Shown in pieces: positions 20,929 through 30,340 of a stretch of 64,000 nt of DNA (its first letter is position 1; each line of letters starts with the position of its first letter). The notes under the pieces were generated by a model. That model was not told the DNA's origin, ran no database searches, and was given only the letters and a program-made list of their open reading frames with translations. The position numbers and the translations under genes were made by a program. Origin of the DNA: Pseudomonadota bacterium (GTDB taxonomy: Bacteria > Pseudomonadota > Gammaproteobacteria > Burkholderiales > Thiobacillaceae); NCBI GenBank assembly GCA_021820845.1, contig JAKADC010000009.1, positions 58,288 through 122,287 on the forward strand. The letters are read 5' to 3'.

Positions 20929-22995
20929 TTAAGCCATCCCGTTGTGGCGGAGCAGGGCGTCGATCGTCGGCGCGCGGCCGCGGAAGGCCTTGAACGATTC
21001 GAGCGCGGGGCGGGCGCCGCCCTGGGCCAGGATCTCGCTCCAGAAGCGGTGGCCGACTTCCGGATTCAGCACGCCGCCGTAGCCCTCGGCCTCGTCCTCG
21101 AACAGCGCATAGGCGTCGGCCGACAGCACTTCGGCCCACTTGTAGCTGTAATAGCCCGCCGCGTAGCCGCCGGCGAAGATGTGCGAGAAATTGTTCGGGA
21201 AGCGGTTCCAGGCGGGCGGGATGATGACCGCGACCTGTTTGCGGATGTCCTCGATCAGGTCCTGCGCGGTGCGGCTGCCATTGGGATCGAAGTCGTCGTG
21301 CAGGTGCATGTCGAAGCTCGCGAACTCGATCTGGCGCAGCGTCTGCAGGCCGGACTGGAAGTTCTTCGCCGCCAGCATCCGGTCGAACAGCGCGCGCGGC
21401 AGCGGCTCGCCGGTGTCGACGTGGGCCGTCATGTGCTTCAGCACGTCCCACTCCCAGCAGAAGTTCTCCATGAACTGGGAAGGCAGCTCGACCGCGTCCC
21501 ACTCGACGCCGTTGATGCCCGAGACGCCGAGTTCCTCGATCTGCGTCAGCAGGTGGTGCAGGCCGTGCCCGGTTTCGTGGAACAGGGTGATGACCTCGTC
21601 GTGGGTGAACAGTGCGGGCTTCTCGCCCACCGGTCCGGAAAAGTTGCAGTTGAGGTAGGCCACCGGCGTCTGGATGCCCTCGGCCGTCCTGCGGCGGGTG
21701 ATGGCGTCGTCCATCCAGGCGCCGCCGCGCTTGGAGGCACGGGCGTACAGGTCGAGATAGAACTGTCCGATGCGCTGGCCGGTGTGATCGGCGAGCGTGT
21801 AGAACTTCACGTCGGGATGCCACACCGGCGCGCTGTCCTCGCGCACCTGCAGGCCGTAGAGCGTCTCGATCAGCTTGAAGAGGCCAGCCAGCACGCGCGG
21901 CTCGGGGAAGTACTGCTTCACTTCCTGGTCGGAAAAGCTGTAGCGGGCGACGCTCAGCTTCTCCGACACGTAGGCGGTGTCCCAGGCCTGGACGTCGGCG
22001 AGACCGAGTTCGTCGCGCGCGAACGCCTTCAGTTCGGCGTAGTCCTTCTCGGCGTAGGGCCGGGCGCGGACGGCGAGTTCGTCGAGGAATTTCAGCACGT
22101 CGGCGGGCGAATCGGCCATCTTGGCCGCCAGCGACACCTCGGCGTAGCTCTTGAATCCCAGCAGCTCGGCCGCCTCGCGCCGCAGCTTGAGGATGCTCGC
22201 GATCAGCGGCGTGTTGTCGAGTTCGGCCTTGCCCTTGTCCCCGGTGGACGCGGCCGGGGCGAATTCGGACGCGCGGGTGACGTAGGCGCGGTAGACCTGC
22301 TCGCGCAGCGCGCGGTCGTCGGCGTACTGCATCACCGGCAGGTAGGACGGCATGTGCAGCGTGATCTTGAAGCCGGATTTCCCGTCGGCCTCGGCCGCCG
22401 CCTTCATCATCGCCTTCACGTCGCCCGGCACGCCGGCCAGCCGGGCGGCATCGTCGACATACAGCGCGAAGGCGTTGGTGGCGTCGAGCAGGTTCTCCTC
22501 GAACTTGGCGGAGAGTTGCGCGAGTTCCTCCTGCACCTGCATGAAGCGGGCCTTCTTGTCGGCCGGCAATTCGGCGCCGCCGAGGCGGAAATCGCGCAGC
22601 TCGTTGTCGACGATTTTCCTGCGCGGCGCAGACAGCGCGGCGAAGCCGGCACCCGCCTTGAGCGCCTTGAACTTGGCAAACAGCGCCTCGTTCTGGCCCA
22701 GCTCGGCGTAGTAGACCGTGATCTTCGGCAGGTTGGCGTTGTAGACCTCGCGCAGCTCGGGCGAATCCATCACCGAATGCAGGTGCGATACCTGCCCCCA
22801 GGCGCGGCCGAGTCGTTCGTTGGCGTCCTCGAGCGGCTCGACGAAAGCGTCCCATTCGGCGCGGGTGTCGGCGGCTTCCGCGCGCCCGACTGCCGCGCGG
22901 CAGTCGGCCAGCAACCGGTCGATGGCGGGGGTGACGAATTCGGGCTTGAACTCGGAGAAGCGCGGCAGGCCGGAAAAATCGAGGAGGGGGTTCAT
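20929..22995 (-). CDS. prlC: Oligopeptidase A (M3 metallopeptidase)
   Basis: Cytosolic zinc peptidase that degrades signal-peptide fragments and other short peptides. The 688 residues match E. coli PrlC (680). The zinc motif HETGH lies in VITLFHETGHGLHHLL, with the third ligand Glu in the downstream GVEWDAVELPSQFMENFCWE. The C-terminal FSHIFAGGYAAGYYSYKWAEVLSADAY is typical. It is divergent from the gamma-carbonic-anhydrase-like gene, 79 bases between starts. Confidence 0.96.
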   Translation of the reverse strand: MNPLLDFSGLPRFSEFKPEFVTPAIDRLLADCRAAVGRAEAADTRAEWDAFVEPLEDANERLGRAWGQVSHLHSVMDSPELREVYNANLPKITVYYAELGQNEALFAKFKALKAGAGFAALSAPRRKIVDNELRDFRLGGAELPADKKARFMQVQEELAQLSAKFEENLLDATNAFALYVDDAARLAGVPGDVKAMMKAAAEADGKSGFKITLHMPSYLPVMQYADDRALREQVYRAYVTRASEFAPAASTGDKGKAELDNTPLIASILKLRREAAELLGFKSYAEVSLAAKMADSPADVLKFLDELAVRARPYAEKDYAELKAFARDELGLADVQAWDTAYVSEKLSVARYSFSDQEVKQYFPEPRVLAGLFKLIETLYGLQVREDSAPVWHPDVKFYTLADHTGQRIGQFYLDLYARASKRGGAWMDDAITRRRTAEGIQTPVAYLNCNFSGPVGEKPALFTHDEVITLFHETGHGLHHLLTQIEELGVSGINGVEWDAVELPSQFMENFCWEWDVLKHMTAHVDTGEPLPRALFDRMLAAKNFQSGLQTLRQIEFASFDMHLHDDFDPNGSRTAQDLIEDIRKQVAVIIPPAWNRFPNNFSHIFAGGYAAGYYSYKWAEVLSADAYALFEDEAEGYGGVLNPEVGHRFWSEILAQGGARPALESFKAFRGRAPTIDALLRHNGMA

Positions 22996-23024
22996 GAGGG
23001 CATTCGGAATGAGGGGACAGGGGA

Positions 23025-23030
23025 ATTATA
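23025..23030 (-). promoter_or_regulatory. Candidate -10 box for prlC
   Basis: TATAAT on the minus strand lies 30 bases upstream of the prlC ATG. The overlapping TATACT on the plus strand could serve the divergent gene. -35 elements are poor for both. Confidence 0.3.
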
Positions 23031-23074
23031 CTTTCGGGTCGGACGCACAATTTCAAGGCCGGACCTTCAACCCC

Positions 23075-23626
23075 ATGACTGACAAGGTTTACGCTGGCAA
23101 GCTCGCGCCGCATCACGGCGTTGCCCCCACACTTGGCGACGGCGCCTGGGTCCATCCCCGCGCGACCGTCGTCGGCGAGGTGCGCCTCGATCGCGACGCC
23201 TCGGTATGGCCGGGCGCGGTGATCCGCGGCGACGTTAATTCGATCGCCATCGGCGAGGCGAGCAACATCCAGGACAACAGCGTGCTGCACGTGTCGCACA
23301 AGACCCCGAAAAATCCGGCGGGCGGACCGCTCGTCATCGGCGCGCGCGTCACCGTCGGGCATACGGTGATCCTGCACGCCTGCACCATCGAGGACGAGTG
23401 CCTGATCGGCATGGGCTCGATCATCCTCGATCGCGCGGTGGTGCAGAAGCACGTGCTGCTGGGGGCGGGGTCGCTGGTGCCGGAAGGCAAGGTGCTCGAA
23501 TCCGGCCATCTCTACCTGGGCCGTCCCGCCAAGCCGGTGCGCCGCCTTACCGACGAGGAAATCGCCTACTTCAGCTATTCCGCGCAGCACTATGTGGCGC
23601 TGGCGCGGTCATATCACAACGTTTAA
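23075..23626 (+). CDS. Gamma-class carbonic anhydrase-like (YrdA/PaaY) hexapeptide protein
   Basis: A 183-residue left-handed beta-helix protein. Repeats of the hexapeptide type run from WVHPRATVVGEVRLDRDASVWPGAVIRGDVNSIAIGEASNIQDN through VLGAGSLVPEG. The trimer zinc-ligand pattern is present: His in SVLHVSH, then VGHTVILHACTI. Family members include weak or redox-gated carbonic anhydrases and YrdA/PaaY. Start ATG at 23075 (MTDKVYAGKLAPH); the longer frame upstream runs antisense into prlC. Carbonic anhydrase activity would suit a CO2 fixer but cannot be told from the sequence. Confidence 0.88.
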   Translation: MTDKVYAGKLAPHHGVAPTLGDGAWVHPRATVVGEVRLDRDASVWPGAVIRGDVNSIAIGEASNIQDNSVLHVSHKTPKNPAGGPLVIGARVTVGHTVILHACTIEDECLIGMGSIILDRAVVQKHVLLGAGSLVPEGKVLESGHLYLGRPAKPVRRLTDEEIAYFSYSAQHYVALARSYHNV

Positions 23627-23640
23627 TCCCTGGAACCCGC

Positions 23641-24135
23641 ATGAAACTCGCCAAGCCCCTCCTCGCTGCCGTCGCCGTGCTCGCCATCGCCGGCGCGCTC
23701 GTGTACGCCCTGACGGAAAAGCCCGCCGCGCCCGCGGCGACCTTCACCACCCTGGAAGGCAAATCGATCTCGCTCGCCGACCTGCGCGGCAAGATCGTGC
23801 TGGTCAACTTCTGGGCGACCTCCTGTCCCGGCTGCGTCAAGGAAATGCCCGACCTCGCCGCGACCTACAACCAGTACAAGAGCCGCGGCTTCGAAATCGT
23901 CGCGGTGGCAATGAGCTACGATCCGCCGAACTACGTCGCCAATTTCGCGAAGACGCATCAGTTGCCGTTCCCGGTGGCGATCGACGCCGACGGCGCGCAC
24001 GCGCGCGCGTTCGGCAACGTGCAGCTCACGCCAACCAGCTTCATCATCGGCAAGGACGGCAGCATCGTCGAAGAGAAGCTGGGCGACCTCGACTTCGCCA
24101 AGCTGAAATCGATGCTCGACAAGGAATTGTCGTGA
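23641..24135 (+). CDS. TlpA-like membrane-anchored thioredoxin
   Basis: A 164-residue thiol-disulfide oxidoreductase of the TlpA/ResA type, anchored or exported by one N-terminal hydrophobic segment (residues 5-24). The active site is CPGC in [19 protein letters not shown], and the cis-proline block is [13 protein letters not shown]. It probably reduces or oxidises periplasmic cysteines, for example in cytochrome c maturation. The ATG at 23641 is 14 bases after the previous gene; its stop overlaps the next small lipoprotein gene by one base. Confidence 0.88.
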   Translation: MKLAKPLLAAVAVLAIAGALVYALTEKPAAPAATFTTLEGKSISLADLRGKIVLVNFWATSCPGCVKEMPDLAATYNQYKSRGFEIVAVAMSYDPPNYVANFAKTHQLPFPVAIDADGAHARAFGNVQLTPTSFIIGKDGSIVEEKLGDLDFAKLKSMLDKELS

Positions 24136-24371
24136 TGCGGATGCTCGCCGCAGGCGTCCTGCTGCTGATGCTCGCCGCGTGCGGCACCCTTCCCACCCAG
24201 CCCCAAGCCCACGCCAAACCCGCGCCGGCCGGGCCGCCCCCGCCGCCGATGCCCGACGAGCCCCTCGTGTGCCCGACCGACGTCAAACAGTGTCCCGACG
24301 GACATCATGTCGGCCGCAACCCGGCCAACGAATGCGAGTTCGACGCCTGCCCCGGCGGCACCGCCCGATAA
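24135..24371 (+). CDS. Small cysteine-containing lipoprotein
   Basis: A 78-residue protein with lipobox LAACG (Cys17) after a short signal, a proline-rich linker and a C-terminal cysteine motif: [19 protein letters not shown], then CEFDACPGG. This CPxDxxQCPDG...GRxP..CxFxxCP pattern recurs, from memory, in secreted bacterial proteins of unknown function. The ATG at 24135 uses the last base of the preceding TlpA-like stop codon, so the two are likely co-translated. Function unknown; the four cysteines could make two disulfides and be a substrate of the neighbouring TlpA-like protein, which is inference. Confidence 0.8.
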   Translation: MRMLAAGVLLLMLAACGTLPTQPQAHAKPAPAGPPPPPMPDEPLVCPTDVKQCPDGHHVGRNPANECEFDACPGGTAR

Positions 24372-24391
24372 ATTTCCCGGATTTTTCTTTC

Positions 24392-26056
<1,665 letters not shown>

Positions 26057-26090
26057 CCGCGATGACGGATCAATCTTCTCGAGGCCGAAG

Positions 26091-26885
26091 ATGACGAACG
26101 AAGCACGGATCGCCCTGTTGATCGACGCCGACAACAGCCCCGCGAGCAAAATTGACGAAATACTCGACGAGCTGGCCAATTACGGCGTGATCAACATACG
26201 GAGAGCGTATGGGGACTGGAAGAGCAGGCATTTGAGCGCCTGGGAAGACGTGCTTCACGAATACGCGATCCAGCCTATTCAGCAGTTCGCCTATACAAAG
26301 GGAAAGAATGCCACCGATTCCGCGATGATCATCGATGCGATGGATCTGCTCTACACCAAGCAACTCGATGGTTTCGGCATCGTTTCCAGCGATTCGGATT
26401 TTACCCCGCTGGTGATGCGCATCCGGGCCAACGGCCTGAAGGTGTTCGGCTTCGGCGAGAAAAAAACACCATCCCCCTTTGTCAACGCCTGCTCGAAATT
26501 CCTCTTTCTGGAAAACCTCGGCGCTTCGTCAGAGCCCGAAATCAAAGTCACCGCAGAGATGGACGGGGCTGCCAATGCAACGGCCGTCCCCAAGGCTGCC
26601 GTAGTGAAGTTGACTGCAAAAGAATTGAAGAGCGACACCCGGCTGGTCAATCTCCTGCGCAAGGCGGTCGAGGCTGCGGCGGATGATGAAGGCTGGGCCA
26701 GCCTCGGTGCCGTCGGCCAGCACATTTCCAAGCAGGCGTCGTTCGATTCGCGCAACTACGGCTACGCCAAGCTCAGGGATCTGTATCAGGCGATCGGCTT
26801 GTTCGACATCCAGAGCAAGGACAAGGGGGTGTACGTGCGCGATAAACGCTCGCTGCACCGGCTTGTCGCGCCCGCGTCGCAGTGA
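26091..26885 (+). CDS. NYN-domain ribonuclease with C-terminal OST-HTH/LOTUS domain
   Basis: A 264-residue protein. The N-terminal NYN (PIN-like) domain has the acidic residues expected for metal-dependent RNA cleavage: LLIDADN at 9-15, KNATDSAMIIDAMDLLY near 71-88, and VSSDSDFTPLV near 98-108. Residues about 185-255 form an OST-HTH/LOTUS domain (LLRKAVEAAADDEGWASLGAVGQHI ... YGYAKLRDLYQAIGLFDIQ), an RNA-binding winged helix. The pairing is common in bacteria, and its natural RNA targets are mostly unknown. It stands alone after ettA (34-base gap), with a slightly more AT-rich sequence than its neighbours. Confidence 0.87.
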   Translation: MTNEARIALLIDADNSPASKIDEILDELANYGVINIRRAYGDWKSRHLSAWEDVLHEYAIQPIQQFAYTKGKNATDSAMIIDAMDLLYTKQLDGFGIVSSDSDFTPLVMRIRANGLKVFGFGEKKTPSPFVNACSKFLFLENLGASSEPEIKVTAEMDGAANATAVPKAAVVKLTAKELKSDTRLVNLLRKAVEAAADDEGWASLGAVGQHISKQASFDSRNYGYAKLRDLYQAIGLFDIQSKDKGVYVRDKRSLHRLVAPASQ

Positions 26886-26912
26886 TCTTTCCTGGCCGGT
26901 TTTCTGTCGCTC

Positions 26913-27359
26913 ATGATTCTTGACACGCTGGCCCGGGCCGACCGCTATCTCGCCCTGCATCCGGGGTTCGCGCGCGCCTTCGCGTTCCTGCGCGGCACCG
27001 ACCTCGACGCGCTCGCGCCCGGACGGCATCCGATCGACGGCGACGCGCTGTTCGCGATCGTCGAGCACTGCGAAGCGCGTCCGCGTGACGACGCGAAGCT
27101 CGAATGCCACCGCCGCTACATCGACATCCAGCTGGTCCTCGAAGGCGTCGACGAGATGGGCTGGCGGCCGCTCGCGGATTGCAGCGATCCGGCGACCGAG
27201 CATGACGCGGCGCGCGACATCCGCTTCTTCAACGATGCCCCCGCCGCGTGGGTCGCCACGCCGCCCGGCGCGTTCTGCGTGTTCTTTCCCGACGACGCGC
27301 ACGCGCCGCTCACGGGCACGGGCCGCATCCGCAAGATCGTCGTCAAGGTCGCCGTCTGA
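26913..27359 (+). CDS. YhcH/YjgK/YiaL family protein (DUF386)
   Basis: A 148-residue cupin-like protein. The family block EARPRDDAKLECHRRYIDIQLVLEGVDEMGWRPL is clear, as are FFNDAPAAW and CVFFPDDAHAPL; the conserved His and acidic residues could bind a metal. Relatives are linked to sialic acid or other sugar catabolism (for example NanQ/YhcH), usually as anomerases. No sugar genes are nearby, so the role here is uncertain. It follows the NYN gene by 27 bases and converges with slyX. Confidence 0.85.
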   Translation: MILDTLARADRYLALHPGFARAFAFLRGTDLDALAPGRHPIDGDALFAIVEHCEARPRDDAKLECHRRYIDIQLVLEGVDEMGWRPLADCSDPATEHDAARDIRFFNDAPAAWVATPPGAFCVFFPDDAHAPLTGTGRIRKIVVKVAV

Positions 27360-27368
27360 CGGCGCTGC

Positions 27369-27602
27369 TCAGTAGTGCGGCGGAAGCTCGTCGCGCAGCG
27401 TGCGCGCGTCGTCCGGCCGCATGTCCTGCAACTGCCGGTGCAGCAGCCGAAGCTGCGCCTGCAGCGAGTCGATCTGCGCCTGCTGGCGGACCACGGCCTG
27501 GTTGAGCGTGTCGAGCAGGTCTTCGGCGAAGGCGAGCTTGGCTTCGAGTTCGACGAGGCGGGCTTGTGCCCAGGCCGAAAGGCTGTCGGGTAATTCGTTC
27601 AT
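27369..27602 (-). CDS. slyX: SlyX family coiled-coil protein
   Basis: A 77-residue protein, nearly all predicted coiled coil: ARLVELEAKLAFAEDLLDTLNQAVVRQQAQIDSLQAQLRLL, followed by the SlyX tail PPHY. The length (about 72 in E. coli) and terminal motif fit SlyX, whose function is unknown. Its ATG overlaps the TGA of the TlpA-like gene upstream, so the two are probably translated together. Confidence 0.85.
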   Translation of the reverse strand: MNELPDSLSAWAQARLVELEAKLAFAEDLLDTLNQAVVRQQAQIDSLQAQLRLLHRQLQDMRPDDARTLRDELPPHY

Positions 27603-28135
27603 GGCGCGGCGGTCCGGGGAAGCAGGGGGACGATGAGCTTTTCGAGGCGGCCGTAATACACCTGGCCGCTGATCTTGTGCCGGATGTGGCCGTCCGCATC
27701 GATGATGAACGAGGTCGGCACCGTCTGGATGTCGCCGAACGCCGCCGTGACCGACGCATTGGTCGGCGCGGCCGCAAAGGCATAGCCCTTGTCCTTCATC
27801 CACGCCGCGATCTTCTCCGGCGGATCGTCGACGCTGATCGCCACGACCTCCAGGCCCTTGCCGCGGTAGTCGTGCCAGAAGCGGTCGATCGCCGGCATTT
27901 CCTTGCGGCAATACGGGCACCACGTCGCCCAGAAATTCACCAGCACGACCCGGCCCTTGAGCGACGCGCTGCCGACGGTGCGGCCGTCGGTCGCGACGGT
28001 CTGCCACGGCGGCGCGGCGCGGTCCTCGTCGCTGACCTTGGCGGGCGGGCGGAACCACAGCCAGACGACCAAACCCAGTAAAATCAGGGTCAGCGGACTC
28101 GGCGTCCATTTCTTGATAAAGGCTTTCCTATCCAT
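27599..28135 (-). CDS. TlpA-like membrane-anchored thioredoxin
   Basis: A 178-residue TlpA/ResA-type protein with an N-terminal membrane anchor (residues 12-27, SPLTLILLGLVVWLWF). The active site is CPYC in LVNFWATWCPYCRKEMPAIDRF, with cis-proline TVPTSFIIDADG. It is distinct from the 23.6-kb paralogue, whose site is CPGC. It overlaps slyX by four bases. Its ATG on the minus strand shares two bases with the hemJ ATG on the plus strand (CATG at 28133-28136). No clear Shine-Dalgarno precedes it. Confidence 0.9.
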   Translation of the reverse strand: MDRKAFIKKWTPSPLTLILLGLVVWLWFRPPAKVSDEDRAAPPWQTVATDGRTVGSASLKGRVVLVNFWATWCPYCRKEMPAIDRFWHDYRGKGLEVVAISVDDPPEKIAAWMKDKGYAFAAAPTNASVTAAFGDIQTVPTSFIIDADGHIRHKISGQVYYGRLEKLIVPLLPRTAAP

Positions 28136-28547
28136 GCTGTGGCTGAAATCGTTTCATATCGTGATGATGGTGAGCTGGTTCGCCGGGCTGTTCTACCTGC
28201 CGCGCATCTTCGTCAATCTCGCGATGGAGACGAACGACGCCGCGTACGACCGCCTGCTGCTGATGGCACGCAAATTGTATCGGTTCGTCACGCCCATCAT
28301 GTGGCTGACGCTCGCCACCGGCATCGCCCTGTGGCTCGTCTACTGGCGCCCGACGCCCGGCTGGCTGTGGCTGAAGCTGGCGCTGGTCATCGGCCTCGTC
28401 GGCTACCAGCACATGTGCAAGGCGCTGCTCGTCGCCTTCGAGTCCCGCCGCAATACGCGATCCCACGTCTGGTTCCGCTGGTTCAACGAAGTTCCCGTGA
28501 TCGTGCTGCTGGTGGTCGTGCTGCTGGTGGTGCTGAAACCATTTTGA
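28134..28547 (+). CDS. hemJ: HemJ-family protoporphyrinogen IX oxidase (UPF0093)
   Basis: A 137-residue inner-membrane protein with about four helices, proposed to oxidise protoporphyrinogen IX in haem synthesis. The diagnostic patterns are LKSFHIVMMVSWFAGLFYLPRIFVN (with the conserved His), RKLYRFVTPIMW, and the C-terminal WFRWFNEVPVIVLLVVVLLVVLKPF ending in KPF. The ATG at 28134 overlaps the TlpA-like start on the other strand; AAAGG lies about 20 bases upstream, rather far. Family fit is strong. Confidence 0.88.
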   Translation: MLWLKSFHIVMMVSWFAGLFYLPRIFVNLAMETNDAAYDRLLLMARKLYRFVTPIMWLTLATGIALWLVYWRPTPGWLWLKLALVIGLVGYQHMCKALLVAFESRRNTRSHVWFRWFNEVPVIVLLVVVLLVVLKPF

Positions 28548-28566
28548 GAATTCCTGAAAGCCTTTT

Positions 28567-29799
28567 TTGAAGCCCCACTCCCCAAAACCCCAGCCCGGCC
28601 GCAGACCCGCGCCGCATCCCGACCGCGAGGCGCTGCCGACCGCCAGCCATTTCGCCACCTGCCCGCGCGGCCTGGAGGAACTGCTGGTCGCCGAACTGAA
28701 GGCGGCCGGCGCGCAGGTCGTGCGCCAGCTCCCCGCCGGCGTGCTGTTCACCGCCGATGCCGCGGCCGAGATGCGCGCCAACCTCACCTCGCGCACCGCC
28801 ACCCGCATCCTGCGCAAGGTCGGCTACACGCGCTACCGCAAGGAAGAGCACATCTACCGCGCCGCGCTCGATCTGCCCTGGCCGGACTGGTTCGACGTCA
28901 CGAAGACCATCGCGGTCAAGGTCGGCGCGCAGAATGCGCCGCTCAAAAGCCTCAACTTCATCACGCTGAAGATCAAGGACGCGATCTGCGACCGCTTCAG
29001 GGAAGAAACCCGCGCGCGGCCGAGCGTCGACACCGAAGCGCCGGACGTGCCGGTGTACGCCTTCTTCACCCCGGACGCGGTGACGTTCTACCTCGACACC
29101 AGCGGCGAACCGCTGTTCAAAAGAGGATTCAAGCGCGAGGCGAGCGCGGCCTCGATCAAGGAGAACCTCGCCGCGGGCCTCCTGCTGCTCTCCGGCTGGG
29201 AGCCCGGTACGCCGCTGCTCGATCCCATGTGCGGCGCCGGCACCATCCTGCTCGAAGCGGCCGACATGGCGCTCAACCGCGCACCCGGGCGCAGCCGCCG
29301 GTTCGCCTTCGAGCATTACCGCGACTTCGACGCCGCACTGTGGAAGCGCCTCAAGGACGAGGCGTGCGCGAAGGAAAAGCCGCTGACGCACCTGCCCATC
29401 TTCGGCGCCGACCGCGATCGATGGGTGCTCGACAAGGCGAGGAACAACCTCGCCGCCGCCGGCTACGCCGACGCCATCGAGCTGAAAGTCTCCGATGTGC
29501 TCGACCTCAAGGCCCCGGCGGCCGCCGGCACCATCGTCACCAACCCGCCCTACGGCGAGCGCATCGGCGAGGCCGAGGATCTCGCCGAGTGGTATCCGCT
29601 CTTGGGCGACTGGCTGAAGCAGAACTTCGCCGGCTGGGAAGCGTGGATCATCTCCGGCGACCCGCTGCTGCCGAAGGCGATCGGGTTGAAAGCGAGCCGC
29701 CGGATTCCGCTATTCAACGGGCAGATCGAGACGCGGTTCTTGCAGTACAAGCTGATTGCGGGGTCGATGAAGGCGAAAAGAACAGATCAAGCGAATTAA
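28567..29799 (+). CDS. rlmL: THUMP-domain 23S rRNA (guanine-N2) methyltransferase (RlmL N-half type)
   Basis: SAM-dependent methyltransferase for a guanine in 23S rRNA (G2445 in E. coli). The 410 residues hold a THUMP RNA-binding domain (about 80-180) and a Rossmann methyltransferase domain with LLDPMCGAGTILLEAA and the catalytic TNPPYGERIGE. E. coli RlmL is a 702-residue fusion with RlmK; here only the RlmL half is present, as is common outside enterics. The start is a TTG at 28567; no ATG is near. It follows hemJ after 19 bases. Confidence 0.9.
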   Translation: MKPHSPKPQPGRRPAPHPDREALPTASHFATCPRGLEELLVAELKAAGAQVVRQLPAGVLFTADAAAEMRANLTSRTATRILRKVGYTRYRKEEHIYRAALDLPWPDWFDVTKTIAVKVGAQNAPLKSLNFITLKIKDAICDRFREETRARPSVDTEAPDVPVYAFFTPDAVTFYLDTSGEPLFKRGFKREASAASIKENLAAGLLLLSGWEPGTPLLDPMCGAGTILLEAADMALNRAPGRSRRFAFEHYRDFDAALWKRLKDEACAKEKPLTHLPIFGADRDRWVLDKARNNLAAAGYADAIELKVSDVLDLKAPAAAGTIVTNPPYGERIGEAEDLAEWYPLLGDWLKQNFAGWEAWIISGDPLLPKAIGLKASRRIPLFNGQIETRFLQYKLIAGSMKAKRTDQAN

Positions 29800-29914
29800 A
29801 TCGTTATTAAAAGTCCGGCTGATCTTCTTGAATTGGGTGCCGCCGAGAGCTATTCTCGCTGCTGCCTAGGCTACCCTAGCTTGCATTAACTACATAAATA
29901 TAAGAGGAGAAAAT

Positions 29915-30187
29915 ATGCGAATTGTTATCTCTACAATTGCGCTGCTTGCGTTGTTCGGCTGTGCGACGAATTCTGGCATCGTTGACCTCGGTGGAGGTAA
30001 TTACGTCTACGAAAAAGAAGATGCATGGGCTTATAACGGAAATTCAACGAAGGTTGAGATATTGAAAGAAGCCGCTGCATTCTGCGCAAAACAAGGAAAG
30101 CAAATGGTCGTACAAAGCTCTGATGCAAAACCTTACACACCGTACTCCTCCTACGCTGGCGCAGAGGTTCAATTCAACTGTAAATAA
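29915..30187 (+). CDS. Small lipoprotein of unknown function in an AT-richer patch
   Basis: A 90-residue protein with lipobox LFGC (Cys16) and a mature part containing a LKEAAAFCAKQGKQMVVQSS block and the end AEVQFNCK. The pattern (EA...FC...GK ... AEVQFxC) recurs in short lipoproteins of many proteobacteria; no function is established. It has an excellent RBS (AGAGGAGA). The gene and its 115-base leader are visibly richer in A and T than all neighbours, with codons such as ATA, AAA and GAA, suggesting acquisition by transfer. Confidence 0.8.
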   Translation: MRIVISTIALLALFGCATNSGIVDLGGGNYVYEKEDAWAYNGNSTKVEILKEAAAFCAKQGKQMVVQSSDAKPYTPYSSYAGAEVQFNCK

Positions 30188-30288
30188 ATTGTTTGCCCCT
30201 CCTCAACATTAGGAACAAGAGGGCTCGGTGGCCTTTCTATTCGACAAACAGATCTAGTAAGTGGGGCGCGGGTCGGGAAATCGACGAT

Positions 30289-30317
30289 AAAAAATGGGGT
30301 GCGCCGCACCCCGTTTT
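30289..30317 (-). terminator. Intrinsic terminator after pilU
   Basis: GGGGTGCG and CGCACCCC (30296-30303 and 30305-30312) form a stem flanked by A runs on the left and TTTT on the right. Read on the minus strand it lies 29 bases past the pilU stop and ends in a U run; it may also stop plus-strand transcripts from the lipoprotein gene. Confidence 0.7.
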
Positions 30318-30340
30318 CTTTTCCACCGCTTTCCGACCAC

